A stretch of DNA of 64,000 nt from assembly GCA_010093485.1 (NCBI GenBank), contig MU001502.1, forward strand, positions 764,057 to 828,056. The letters are read 5' to 3'. This DNA is from Karstenula rhodostoma CBS 690.94 (taxonomy: Eukaryota > Ascomycota > Dothideomycetes > Pleosporales > Didymosphaeriaceae). Both the position numbers and the translations under genes were made by a program. A model generated the notes under the pieces. The model was not told the DNA's origin, ran no database searches, and was given only the letters and a program-made list of their open reading frames with translations. Shown here one piece after another: positions 11,506 to 24,099 of this stretch (positions are counted from its first letter, which is position 1; each line of letters starts with the position of its first letter).

Positions 11506-12758
11506 ATGCAACCCTCCAACACGATGCCTTCGGTCAAACGCCTACACCTCGACGCTCAAAATGACTCCAATAGCAGTATCATGGGCGGAAGTCCAAGTGC
11601 CCGCAGCAGGCTGCTAGAGCCTTTGGCGTACACCGGTTCGCTCGGTAGCTTCAAGAACCAGGATCTTACTCCGGTAATTGGCAGAGAATATGAAGGTCTT
11701 CAGGTGACAGACTTGTTGAAATGGGGAGACAACATGATCAGGGACCTTGCAGTCACAAGTTCGTCCTCGATCTTCTTATGGACCTTTTTCTTCTCTAAAA
11801 AGGCCCACAGTTTCACAACGTGGAGTTGTTTTCCTTCGGGATCAACAGGTGACCCCGCACCAGATGAAGGAATTAATGCTACGTATAACGGAATTGTCCG
11901 GATGCGTACGTATTGTGTCCAAGTATGTATATGTTATTCACTAAATAATTCCTATAGCCTGAGTCCTCGGGTCTCCATGTACACCCCCTCACCGAGGAAG
12001 GTTCTGAGCTTGGGGACCAGATATCCGTCATAAGCAGCGAGAAGCAGAAGCAGGGTGGCGGCCTGACGCACCAACTGTCCGACGTGAGTCGCTTTGCGTC
12101 CGCCGGATGGCATGCCGACATAACTTTTGAGCCTGTTCCGTCAGACTACGCTATGTTGAAGATCCATACTTTACCTGCGACAGGCGGCGACACGCTATGG
12201 GCGTCCGGCTACGAGATCTACGACCGTCTGTCGCCAGCCATGCAGCAGTTTCTGGAGGGATTGACAGCGACGCATGATGCAAAATTTTTCTTGGACGAGG
12301 CCGAAAGATTGGGAAATCCGATCAGAAAGGGCATCAGAGGAAACCCGCTCAATTTTGGCGAAGCCTTGACAGCTATCCATCCAGTCGTACGAACAAATCG
12401 TAAGCAATATCCTATTGTTCAACGTCCACCCTATGCTTACTTTATCGCAGCTGTTACGGGGTGGAAGTCAGTCTATGTGAATAAAGGCTTCACCAAACGA
12501 ATCAATGGTGTTACCAAGGACGAGTCAGACTTACTCCTTGGTTATCTCTTCAACATCGTTACCCAAAATCACGATGCGCAGGTGAGATTCAAGTGGCGAG
12601 CGAACGACTTAGCCATCTGGGACAACCGAAGCATGTGGCATTGCGCTACCTACGATTATCATGATCCAAGAGCGGGCGATCGTGTGTGCAGTTTGGGAGA
12701 GGCGCCTTACCTAGATTTGAAGAGCAAGGGTCGAAGGGAAGCGCTTGGTCTAATGTAG
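11506..12758 (+). CDS. TauD/TfdA-family Fe(II)/2-oxoglutarate dioxygenase
   Basis: Four exons, 11506-11758, 11811-11905, 11958-12399 and 12451-12758, give 365 residues. Introns are 51-52 nt (GTTCGT, GTACGT and GTAAGC donors). Intron 3 is a multiple of three with no stop, so an unspliced reading would add 17 residues; removing it restores RTNPVTGWKSVYVN, which is the family pattern. Conserved pieces are SQRGVVFLRDQ, SGLHVHPLTEEG, then the iron ligands in WHADITFEP (H168, D170) and the distal His in SMWHCATYDY (H327), with R341 likely to hold 2-oxoglutarate. Relatives such as yeast Jlp1 oxidise sulfonates to sulfite and an aldehyde in the cytosol. The first ATG is used; a second Met nine codons on (11524) is possible. 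Divergent from the Dal5-type permease, it probably acts on what that permease imports. Confidence 0.9.
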
Positions 12759-13685
12759 TCGTGACACTGTCTTCTTTGTGTACATAAGCATCACACCGTT
12801 TACCAATGTAGCAGGCAACTACTTTCTTGACGAGAAAACTCATCTATCTAGGCTTATATGATCACGAACTCAGCGTACATGTAAATACCATACCAATCTT
12901 CACGGCTTGCCTCCATTATCTAGCCTTATGCCGCCCATCCAATAATATTGTATTTAATCACTATGAGGGCGAGTAAGTCAATAAAGCGGGTGATAATATA
13001 AGGCGTTGTTTTTGCCAATGCACAAATCATTTAACCATAGGCTATCCACCTAAAAAGCAAATATATAAAGCAACAAATGGAATATTAGAACATGGAGGGT
13101 ACGGTCAACCTATATATGAATGCAAACTCCAATAAGTTCTGTACGGAAGTCAAGAAGGCGCGTGGTCGGGAATCAAGAGGAGCAGAGAACTAAAGCTAAT
13201 GTCTAAGAACGCCTAATTATACTCCAAGTGATCTTGGAATAGTAGTGGAGCTGCTATTTGACCGTCGCCTTGGTTATACCTGTATTACCAAATGGCCTAC
13301 TATTGATGGCGTAAGCACTTGGTTGTATAGTAAGGGTATATTGCGCGTGCTCAAGATAGATCTGCCGCAACCGATACAAAGGGTTTTCAAAGTCGCGCCA
13401 TGGCACTTAATGCGAGGAAAATTTGAACATTGAAAGATATATGTGCAGCTACACCGAGTTCCTTTACTGTGTTTTGCCGCGGCTTCCCCGAGCGCGCGAA
13501 GTAGAAAATTTGATATGTGGAGCTACAATATAGTCACGTTGGTACAGAGTTCCCAGAGAGACCGGTTGCACGATGTTTACTTTGCTAATTAGGCATCACT
13601 TCATATTATCAAAGTACACCGTGTCACATTCAACACTCGATAACAGACCCATTTCCAGGCATCATGGTAAGGCTCCCTTGTTGTC
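12759..13685. other. Intergenic region between convergent genes
   Basis: About 930 bp between the dioxygenase stop and the peptide-transporter stop. The middle (about 12,900-13,250) is more AT-rich than the flanks. Only short unspliced open frames are present and none shows a recognisable motif. It should contain both 3' untranslated regions. Confidence 0.5.
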
Positions 13686-15694
13686 CTAGTTCAACCCAGT
13701 TTTCTCGTGCTTCTCATCCTTCGCAGTAACTTGGCCGCTAGCTTCATTCTCAACATCCCCGGTCTCGTTCCCGACATAAGCAGATCTTTGCAGGGCGTTC
13801 AAAGCATCTTCCTGCTTATCAGCCTTACGGAAGGTGAGATAAAAGCCAACAGCACCGAACATGGCAACGACAGCCACAGCACCGTAGTTCCACTCGAGCA
13901 GAGGATCTTCGGAGAGGGAGACGAGCGCCTGGCCAAGCGCAGAGGAGACCGCGGAGGTGAAAAGAGCAATTGCCTGGACGGTGGATTTCATGTTGGTGGG
14001 AGCTTTGGTGTATGCATATCTAGAATAAGTCTTAGCCGAAGCCTGGGGATGAAATGAGGAGGTAAGCATACTCAAGCTTGGTAATGGAAGCAAGAACTTC
14101 AGACATTCCAATAAGACCATATGGGAAGACTTGCACCCAGACAGAGATGTCTGCACTGCAATCTTTCCGCGTCTTGCTCAATGTGTTGATATGTTTTCCG
14201 CATGGCGACATCTTATAAATATAATATTGGATGACGCACGCCGTTACCATGGCCAAGGAGGACAGTGCGAAACCAGCAGTGATCTTCTTGATAGGAGAAA
14301 ACACAATGCCTGCCTTGCGAAGACCCGGATATACAATGAAGTCCATGATAGGAATAACGATGATGATGAAAATAGGGTTGAGCTTAGCAACGATGTCGTT
14401 GGGGGTGGAGCCGAGGTTCATGGTACTGGCTTGAGATACGAGATTGTTAAGCATTTGGTTATATGCCAAGAAGTAGAGCGGGTCTAGGCAGTTATCATGT
14501 TAGCAAAGGACTGCAAGTGGACTGTGAATGGGAGATGCTCACACCACACGAAAACTTTGCAAGCAACCACACCACGTTTAACTTCATCGACCCACGCGTC
14601 ATCAAAATTCATCCAAGAGGGAACATCTTTGCCATTAGCGCGCAACGTGCTTGGCTTGACGCGCTCCCAGAAGTGTTCGTCTTTCCAGATGTTTTTCTGG
14701 GAAGCGTTTTTCATGGCCAATCGAATGAGCTTGAACGCTTTTCCAAAGACGGAGCCAGTGGGTGGCGTCAGCTTGTAGTACTTCTTGAAGAAGACTAAAA
14801 TGAGCGGGCACAGAAGGTAACAGAATGTTGGCAGTGTGAACGATAGCCAGAAGCCCACAAAATGCTCTGAGTACACCATGGCGAGGGAGCCAGTGAGTGA
14901 TCCGCAGTTGATCAGGAAGTAGAAGTAGATGTAGATGCGCGCAGCAGTGGTTGCAGGGTCGACGATCTCCTTGCTACCGTTCTTCTTGGTACGAACGTAC
15001 GCTTTCCGGTTCTTGTACTGTTCGGCAATCAATGGTGAGATGTTCGACTTGAAGCCACCGGTACCAATACCCATGATGACTAGTCCCACAGAGAAGATGC
15101 CGATGGCAGCGTTTGGCTTCGTGATGACTTGGGGAATCGCGGAGAATATAAGCAGGATATGCCCAATGACCGCGACGATATTGGCGTACTGAATCGTCTT
15201 GTAGCGACCCCAGTACTCATCCGCAAGCCAAGCACCGAAAAGAGGCGTGAAGTACGACCAGAATTGGTTGAATTGAGTCAAGCCGGTCGATGCACGTTGT
15301 CCCATATCCAAGGCACCTGAGCCTGGCTTCTTCAAGAATCCAGCACCTGTTTTCGAGCCGGGAGGAAGAGGCTTCTGTATGAAGTTGACAACTGATCACA
15401 GTGTAAGTATGTTTCTCCACACCTGGTTTGGATGGTGACTGGCATACACACTGCGCTAGTACCGTAGTAGCTGAAGCGTTCCACAAACTCGACACAGGCT
15501 ACAGTCCAAGCGGTCCAAGGGATAGAACCAGCGACACGGGGGAGAGTGGCCCACTCTTCCTGCGTGGGGAAAGGCCCCAGCAGGTGGTCTTCATCCTCGA
15601 TGATCGAGCTCGGAGTGCTGGTGTCTAGGGCAATGGGCTCAACTGCGCTAGCGCCCTTGGTAACCTCCAGGCTCGCGCGGGTATCCAGTGCCAT
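13686..15694 (-). CDS. PTR2-type proton-coupled oligopeptide transporter (POT family)
   Basis: Four exons, 15694-15448, 15391-14543, 14483-14072 and 14019-13686, give 613 residues, the usual PTR2 length. Introns of 56, 59 and 52 nt (GTATGC, GTGAGC, GTATGC donors) all restore frame. The start is the first ATG (MALDTRAS); a longer frame upstream has none. TM1 carries the ExxER proton-coupling motif in EFVERFSYYG (E69-R73), and FYFLINCGSL at ~239-248 is the POT family signature. LADEYWGRYKTI and GTGGFKSNISPL are further family blocks. The last exon reads EYAYTKAPTNMKS and two hydrophobic helices, then a charged C-terminal tail ending in KHEKTGLN. It imports di- and tripeptides with protons at the plasma membrane. 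It is the last gene before the AT-rich block. Confidence 0.92.
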
Positions 15695-16585
15695 ATTGGG
15701 AGGTTTGGGATCCACGACGTTGACAGAGGATAAAGGACCCGTCCACGTCGAGAGGGACGTTTAATCGTACAGGAAGCGAGGCTTGGAAATATCCAAGAAA
15801 TCAAGGTCGAGATGAAACGATTGCACGAGCTACGCTGGCAAGTCTGAGCGACTCTTCATATAGATTACCATGAATGGCGCCAGAGCAGAGCATGGGCCTG
15901 ATGGGCACAGGGTTGCTGTGCCCCTCTGTCAGTGCACCCCCGCTATGTAGCTACCAAGAGTGCATGGGCCTGTGTTACGCCACTGTTATCGCTAGTCTAG
16001 TACCGCTTATGGGGTCCCAAGAATTTGGTATCTGGCTGGACAACTCGAAGGATCGCTTTGGTGATTCAATAGCTCCTTTAACCGCTGGTAAGCGCACCCC
16101 AAGAAGCACCCAAGCCTTGGAGACCAAGACTACGGTTCCGGAGACGGAGCTTATTAGGTAGGAGGTAAGGTCACTCAGGCGTCCCTCTGTGCAACCGCGC
16201 CGTTATAGCAGCTTAATGGAACGTTCGAAGCGGCAGCGCCAAGAGCGCGGCAGCATGCGAGAGATAAGGCTAAAAGCTCGTAGGTATGTCGTTACACACC
16301 TTTGCGTGAGACCGTGGAGGACCAATAGCCGCTGACACAATTTTTCTTTCTATTCATGCCCTTCGCAATACGATGGTAGCTGGCTGGCACGTAGATCGAA
16401 GACTCAGGCGTTCCACGTAAATGGCAAGAGTCCCAGGTGATGAGACCGCAGCGCATCCTGCGTAGCATTTCCAAGCTGTCGGTAAGAGATTGTGCCTAGA
16501 TTTGCCAAGTGATCCGCCATCGTGACCTTCCTAATTAAGCACTTTAGAGTGCCACAGAGAGAAGAGTCACGACACGAAGCCAGCA
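15695..16585. other. Gene-to-AT-block border region
   Basis: About 890 bp of normal-composition sequence upstream of the peptide transporter. The first part must hold that gene's promoter. No coding segment, repeat or RNA gene is recognised in the rest. Composition changes abruptly at its right end, near 16,580. Confidence 0.5.
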
Positions 16586-16982
16586 ATGCATTATAAAAAT
16601 ACTATAATCACTATCTATATAGACGAATATTACTAGAGTACTCTAGTCTAATTTAGGCTAATTTATATAGGTGGTAGTATTAGTTATAAAGAGAGGAGGT
16701 ATTTATAAATAGACTAGTAAATAGGTTAGATATACCTATACTTAGATATAGGTTAGATTAGAATTATATAGACTTTAGATAAAGGTTAGAGTAAAATTAT
16801 ATAAATTTTAAATTAGAATTAGAGTAGGGATAGTTAAAGTATAAATTATAATTAAATAGAGATAGTAAAAGTATAGATAAAAATAAAATTAGTATACTTA
16901 CTTAAATTACTTATATTATATAGTAAATTTTTTTTTAAATAGATATTATATAATAAATAGGTATATATTAAAATTCTATTTT

Positions 16983-17098
16983 TATACTATAGAGATTTAC
17001 TATAAGGTAGGGTAACTTAATAAAATAGAATAGGGGATAAAAAGGCGTATTATACTTTACTAATATATAAATAAAGGGGGACTAAAAAAGTAACTAAA
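16983..17098 (-). repeat. Family A short retroposon-like element
   Basis: Starts with the conserved end (TATAGAGATTTACTATAAGG) and runs to GGGGGACTAAAAAAGTAACTAA. It is a short form. Strand here means the direction that ends at the conserved CTCTATAATA end. Confidence 0.75.
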
Positions 17099-17460
17099 GG
17101 ATATATTTCTATTTTTATTACTTATAATTAACTTTAGATTTAATAATCTATATATATATTTATTATAATTATTTATTATAGTAATAATAGTTTTAAATAT
17201 AATTATAGCCTTTAGTATTTTTATAATAGGGGGGCTATTTCTTCCCTTTAGGTACTTTATATAATTTTCTACTTAAAATTTTTTTTATTTTTTTCTTTTT
17301 TTTTTTCTACTTAATTATACTAATAGCTTATATTTATATATATTACTTAGAAGTATATATAAGTTTTTAAACTAACTACTATTTTTATTAATTCTACTTT
17401 TAATTTTAGGGTTTAGATTATTATTTATTTATTAAATAATAGTATATTTAAGTATTAAAA

Positions 17461-17593
17461 TAGTCTAGATTCTAATCTAGGCCTATAGAACTATATAGTA
17501 TACTTATAATAGAAGAGAGCTTTTTATTCTTTTTTAATACTTATTTTATATATTTTTATACTTTTTTAATTATTAATATAATACTAACTAATA

Positions 17594-17628
<35 letters not shown>

Positions 17629-18794
17629 AAGCTACTATTATAACTATCTAGTAATAAGGAAATATCTAGAGATACTATATAGTTTTATTAAATAGAACTA
17701 ATAGTTATTTAAATACTAACTCTTTTATTTACTTATACTTACTAATATCTTTAATTTTTATTTATAGCTTATAGTTTATAGCTTATAGCTTAGTATATTA
17801 CCCTATAACTATTAATATTAATATTATTTATCTATTATTACCTACTTATTATTATTATTAATATTATCTACTACTTTTTACTTTATCTACTATAGGGTAG
17901 CTATTACTATCTTTATATTTATTAACTATATAGACTTTTCTAACTCTTTAATTATAATTACCTTTACTATAAAGTCTAACTTTTTTTAGTTTTTAAAAAC
18001 TATTATAATTATTTTTTATTATTTATATATAAAGTTCTTATTCTTAGCTAACTACTATAGTATTATCCTTATCTAGATTAGTAATATTATATTAGTAATA
18101 TTATATATATATATAAGAAACTTACTAATAAACTCTATAATTATATAGTTTATAACTATAACTTATTATATTTATATACTAGATTATTTATTATACTAAT
18201 AAAGGTTAATTTATTAGATAATATATTAAATTTTATAATATATATAATTAGATATATTTAGGTTACTAATAGATTTACTACTAGTATATACTAGTTATAT
18301 TTATTAGTAAGAATTAGTTACTTACTATTATTAGCTATTTTAATAGAGATATAGTATAGGTTTTTTTCTATAAAAACTAGCCTTTATATATAGTATTATA
18401 AATTACTTACTACTAGTAAATAACCTCTCTTTTTTTTTAAAATTATAATATTATTAATATATAATATCCTTAATATTTTATAATATCCTTAATATTTTAT
18501 AATTTCTTTATAATTATATATTAGGTATTAGTAAATAAGGAGTATAATACCCTACTAGTATTATATAGTATTATAGTATTATAGTATAGTATTATATATT
18601 ATAATATTATATAATACTTATATAGGTTAATACTTAGTTAATTAAGTCTAGTACTATAAGTACCCTTTTTTCTCTTTTATTATAAATAGTACTATTCTTT
18701 AGAGCTATTTAATAGGATTATATAGTATTTCTAGATATTTCCTTATTACTAGATAGTTATAATAGTAACTTTATATAAAAAAAAAAAAAAAAAA
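17461..18794 (+). mobile_element. Family B poly(A) retroposon, copy B1, with nested insertion
   Basis: Starts with the palindromic tip (CTAGATTCTAATCTAGGCC), has the internal run of TTACTA-like repeats, and ends TAACTTTATAT followed by a poly(A) tract. The ten bases AGTATTAAAA directly precede it (17,451-17,460) and directly follow the tail (18,795-18,804), a target-site duplication. The poly(A) plus duplication point to target-primed reverse transcription. No protein can be read because of RIP. A 101 bp reversed, truncated copy sits inside it. Confidence 0.8.
17595..17695 (-). mobile_element. 5'-truncated family B fragment nested in B1
   Basis: A poly(T) tract followed by the reversed last ~75 bp of family B. 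AACTAATAG flanks it on both sides (17,586-17,594 and 17,696-17,704), so it is a separate 5'-truncated insertion rather than a rearrangement. Confidence 0.75.
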
Positions 18795-18804
18795 AGTATT
18801 AAAA

Positions 18805-19946
18805 CTAGCCTAAATTCTAATCTAGACCTATAGAACTATATAGTATACTTATTATAAAATAGAGCTTTTTTTCTTTTTTTAATACTTATTTTATATATTT
18901 TTTATACTTTTTTAATTATTAGTATAATATTAACTATTATTTAAATACTAACTCTTCTATCTGGCCTAAATCCTAATTTAGGCCTATAGGACTATATAGT
19001 ATACTTATAATAAAAAAAAGACCTTTTTATCCTTTTTTAATACTTATTTACTTACTTTTAGACCTTTATTTATATAATTTAGACCTTTTTTTTTATATAT
19101 TTTTATACTTTTTTAATTATTAGTATAATACTAACTAATAGTTATTTAAATACTAACTCTCTTACTTACTTATACTTACTAATATTCTTAACTTTTATCT
19201 ATAGCTTATAGCTTAGTATATTACCCTATTACTATTACTATTACTATTACTATTACTTACTTATTATTACTATTAATATTACCTATTACTTCTTATTTTA
19301 CTTATTACTATAGAGTAGTTATTACCTACTCTATATTTATTAACTATATAGGTTATTTTATCTTAATTATAATTATCTTTACTATAAAGTCTAGCTTCTT
19401 TTAGCCCTTAAGAACTATTATAATTATCTCTTACTACTTAATAATAAAGTTTTTATTCCTAGTTAACTACTATAGAGGTAATTTTAGTAAACTCTAGATT
19501 AGTAATATTATATTAATAATACTATATATATATATATAAGAAACTTACTAATAGACTCTATAATTATATAGTTTATAGCTATAACTTATAGTATTTATAT
19601 ACTTAACTAATTATATTAATAGAGATTAATTTATTAGAGAATATACTTAATCTTATAGAGGTCTATATTATTTAGATTTATATTATATATAGAATTAGTA
19701 GTATATATAAAATTATATTTATTACTAATAATTAGTTACTTATTATTAGCTATTTTAATAGAGTAGGATATTCTAGTATAGGTCTCTTCCTATAAGAACT
19801 AGCTTTTATATATAATACTATAAGTTACTTATTACTAGTAAGTAACCTCTCTTTTATATTCTTTTTTAAATTATAATATTATTAATATATAATATCCTTA
19901 ATATTTTATAACTTCTCTATAATTATATATTAGGTATTAGTAAATA
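18805..19946 (+). mobile_element. Two family B starts in tandem, second one cut by the gap
   Basis: A family B 5' end at 18,805 runs for ~155 bp and is then interrupted by a second family B 5' end at about 18,961, which continues into the assembly gap. The second carries an extra ~45 bp duplication of the ACTTTTAGACC-type segment near 19,060. Whether one inserted into the other or a local duplication occurred cannot be settled because the 3' ends are hidden by the gap. Confidence 0.6.
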
Positions 19947-20841
19947 NNNNNNNNNNNNNNNNNNNNNNNNNNNNNNNNNNNNNNNNNNNNNNNNNNNNNN
20001 NNNNNNNNNNNNNNNNNNNNNNNNNNNNNNNNNNNNNNNNNNNNNNNNNNNNNNNNNNNNNNNNNNNNNNNNNNNNNNNNNNNNNNNNNNNNNNNNNNNN
20101 NNNNNNNNNNNNNNNNNNNNNNNNNNNNNNNNNNNNNNNNNNNNNNNNNNNNNNNNNNNNNNNNNNNNNNNNNNNNNNNNNNNNNNNNNNNNNNNNNNNN
20201 NNNNNNNNNNNNNNNNNNNNNNNNNNNNNNNNNNNNNNNNNNNNNNNNNNNNNNNNNNNNNNNNNNNNNNNNNNNNNNNNNNNNNNNNNNNNNNNNNNNN
20301 NNNNNNNNNNNNNNNNNNNNNNNNNNNNNNNNNNNNNNNNNNNNNNNNNNNNNNNNNNNNNNNNNNNNNNNNNNNNNNNNNNNNNNNNNNNNNNNNNNNN
20401 NNNNNNNNNNNNNNNNNNNNNNNNNNNNNNNNNNNNNNNNNNNNNNNNNNNNNNNNNNNNNNNNNNNNNNNNNNNNNNNNNNNNNNNNNNNNNNNNNNNN
20501 NNNNNNNNNNNNNNNNNNNNNNNNNNNNNNNNNNNNNNNNNNNNNNNNNNNNNNNNNNNNNNNNNNNNNNNNNNNNNNNNNNNNNNNNNNNNNNNNNNNN
20601 NNNNNNNNNNNNNNNNNNNNNNNNNNNNNNNNNNNNNNNNNNNNNNNNNNNNNNNNNNNNNNNNNNNNNNNNNNNNNNNNNNNNNNNNNNNNNNNNNNNN
20701 NNNNNNNNNNNNNNNNNNNNNNNNNNNNNNNNNNNNNNNNNNNNNNNNNNNNNNNNNNNNNNNNNNNNNNNNNNNNNNNNNNNNNNNNNNNNNNNNNNNN
20801 NNNNNNNNNNNNNNNNNNNNNNNNNNNNNNNNNNNNNNNNN
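19947..20841. other. Assembly gap (895 N)
   Basis: A run of N. Both flanks are family B retroposon sequence in opposite orientations (forward on the left, reverse on the right), so an inverted repeat probably caused the assembly break. Confidence 0.98.
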
Positions 20842-21563
20842 TTTAATATATTATCTAGTAAGTTAACCTCTATTAGTATAATAATTAACCTAGTATATAA
20901 ATACTATAAGTTATAGCTATAGACTATATAATTATAAAGTCTATTAGTAAGTTTCTTATATATATATATATATAGTATTACTAATATAATATTACTAATA
21001 TAATATTACTAACCCAGGCTATATAGAGATAATACTATAGTAGTTAGCTAAGAATAAGAACTTTATATATAAGTAGTAAGAGATAATTATAATAGTTTTT
21101 AAAGACTAAAAAGAGTTAGACTTTATAGTAAAAATAATTATAATTAAGTTAAAGTAACCTATATAGTTAATAAATATAGAGTAAGTAATAACTACCCTAT
21201 AATAGTAGGTAAAATAAGAAGTAGTAGATAATATTAATAGTAATAATAGGTAAGTAATAATAGATAGGTAGTATTAATAGTAATAGTAATAGTAATAGTA
21301 ATAGGGTAATATACTAAGCTATAAGCTATAGGTAAAAGTTAAGGATATTAATAAGTATAAGTAAGTAGAAGAGTTAGTATTTAAATAATAGTTAATATTA
21401 CACTAATAATTAAAAAAGTATAAAAATATATAAAAAAAAGGTCTAAATTATATAAATAAAGATCTAAAAGTAAGTAAATAAGTATTAAAGAAGGATAAAA
21501 AGGTCTCTCTCTTATTATAAGTATACTATATAGTCCTATAGGCCTGGATTAGAATCCAGGCCA
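20842..21563 (-). mobile_element. Family B retroposon, 3' part lost in the gap
   Basis: Reverse-oriented family B from the gap edge to its 5' tip. The tip here is the least mutated in the window: a perfect palindrome of two ten-base arms, GGCCTGGATT and AATCCAGGCC, around AG. Confidence 0.8.
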
Positions 21564-22720
21564 GTACTACTTAGTTATTAATAGCTAGAATTATTTAAGA
21601 TTTTAGAAATCTACCTTAGAAACTTTACTACTTTTTAAACTAGAAATATTTAAACTAGTCTTTTATATAATTTTAGTTTAGAGCTATTTATTAATATAGT
21701 TCTAAAAGTAAATAGTATATATATATATATTATATATTAAATTCTATTAAGTTTTTATATTATATATAATAGAGAGGTATTTATTTAGCTACTTATTCTT
21801 TTATATAAGAATAAAATACTTAAAATATTATAATAAATAATTAATAGTAATATAAATAGTATAAAGTTATATTACCTTAATTAGTAATAAGAAATTATAA
21901 TAAATAATTATAAAAATACTTACTTACCTTATAGAGGGAGTTTAGTACTAATACCTATAACTTAATATTATTTATATAGTACCTTTATAGGATCTCTATA
22001 GCCTCTATTTTATCTAAAGTAGAGAGTTTAAAATACTAAATAATATTCTAAATAATAAAATTAATAATATAGATAAAGTATAGAATTATATTCTCTATAT
22101 ACTCCTATTTTATATATACTACTTAGAGTTTACCTTAAAGTATTATAGCTAGTATAGTATTATTACTAGTATTATTATAAATAGTTATTAGTAGTTACTA
22201 TCCTATATCTATAGTTAATAATACTTAAAATACTTCTATTACTATAGAGATACTAGTATACCTCCTATAGATTAAAATAAAGTTAAGTAGCCTATATTAA
22301 AGTTATTAATTATTATTAATATAATAATCTTTAATAGTAAAGAAACTAAAGTAGTTATTTATAAACTATTTATTAAGAGTAAGAGATATTTTAGTCTCTT
22401 TACTAAGGTTATAAAAAAGCTCTACTATAACCTTAATAAACTTCTTTTTAAATATAAACTTAAACTTATATTAACTAATTATTTTAATACTTAGTCTAAG
22501 AAATTTAAGAAAATACTAGAAGAATAGTTACTTAACTAAGTAAAAAAACTAGTTATTATTAATAATAATATATACTAACTTACTTTTAAATACCTCTTTT
22601 AAAAATAGTAGTATTCTAGTAAGTTTAGAATCTCTAGTAGTAGTAGAATAAAGAGTTATTATAGATAATTTAAAATAAATAACTATTATAATAGCTTTAT
22701 ACTACCTTATATTATAATAG

Positions 22721-24099
22721 TTTTTTTTTTTTTTTTTTTAATATAAAACTACTATTATAACTACCTAGTAATAAGGAAATATCTAGAGGTACTATATAGA
22801 TCTATTAAAAGGCTCTAAAGGATAGTACTATTTATAATAAAAAGAAAGAGCGCCTATAGTACTAGATATAATTAACTAAGTATTAACCTACTTATATATA
22901 TTATATAATATAGTAATACTATAATACTATATATTATAGAGATTTACTATAAGGTAGGATAACTTAATAAAATAGGGGGGATAAAAAGGCGCGTTATACT
23001 TTACTAATATATAAATAAAGGGGGACTAAAAAAGTAGCTAAGGTATATCTAGTATCTATATATAGGCTAACTAAAAAGGCTATAATACTATAATATTATA
23101 TAATACTAGTAGAATAGTATACTCCTTATTTACTAATACCTAATATATAATTATAGAAAAGTTATAAAATATTAAGGATATTATATATTAATAATATTAT
23201 AATTTAAAAAAGAATATAAAAGAGAGGTTACTTACTAGTAGTAAGTAACTTATAATATTATATATAAAGGCTAGCTCTTATAAAAAGAGAACTATATTAG
23301 AATATTCTATTTTATTAAAATAGCTAATAATAAGTAACTAATTATTAGTAATAAATATAACCTTATATATACTACTAATTCTATATATAGTATAAATCTA
23401 AATAATATAGACCTTTATAAAGTTAAGTATATCTTCTAGTAAGTTAACCTCTATTAGTATAATTAGTCTAGTATATAAATACTATAAGTTATAATTATAG
23501 ACTATATAATTATAAAGTCTATTAGTAAGTTTCTTATATATATATATAGTATTACTAATATAATATTACTAATCTAGGGCTTACTAAAATTACTTCTATA
23601 ATAGTTAACTAGGAATAGAAACTTTACTACTAAGTAGTAAGAGATAATTATAATAGTTTTTAAGAGCTAAAAGGAGCTAGACTTTATAGTAAAGGTAATT
23701 ATAATTAAGATAGAGTAATCTATATAATTAATAAATATAAAATAGGTAATAGCTATTCTATAGTAGTAAATAAAGTAAAAAGTAATAGGTAATATTAATA
23801 GTAATAATAGGTAGGTAATAGTAATAGTAATAGTAATAGGGTAAGCTATAAGCTATAAGCTATAAGTAAAAGTTAAGGATATTAGTAAATATAGATAAAG
23901 AGAGTTAGTATTTAAATAACTATTAGTTAGTATTATACTAATAATTAAAAAAGTATAAAAATATATAAAAAAAAAAAGTCTAAATTATATAAATAAAGGT
24001 ATAAAAGTAAGTAAATAAGTATTAAAAAAGAATAAAAAGGTCTCTCTTATATATAAGTATACTATATAGTTCTATAAATCTAGATTAGGATCTAGACTA
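22721..24099 (-). mobile_element. Family B retroposon with a family A insertion
   Basis: Begins with poly(T) and ends at the palindromic tip. ATTATAATAG flanks it at 22,711-22,720 and 24,100-24,109. A family A element sits at about 22,935-23,077. Confidence 0.85.
22935..23077 (-). repeat. Family A element inside family B
   Basis: About 145 bp, ending at AACTAAAAAGGCTA. TAATACTAT is present on both sides. Confidence 0.8.

Noticed and set aside
15870..16590. Short open frames between the peptide transporter and the AT block
   Set aside because: No recognisable motif, no convincing splice partners and unremarkable translations.
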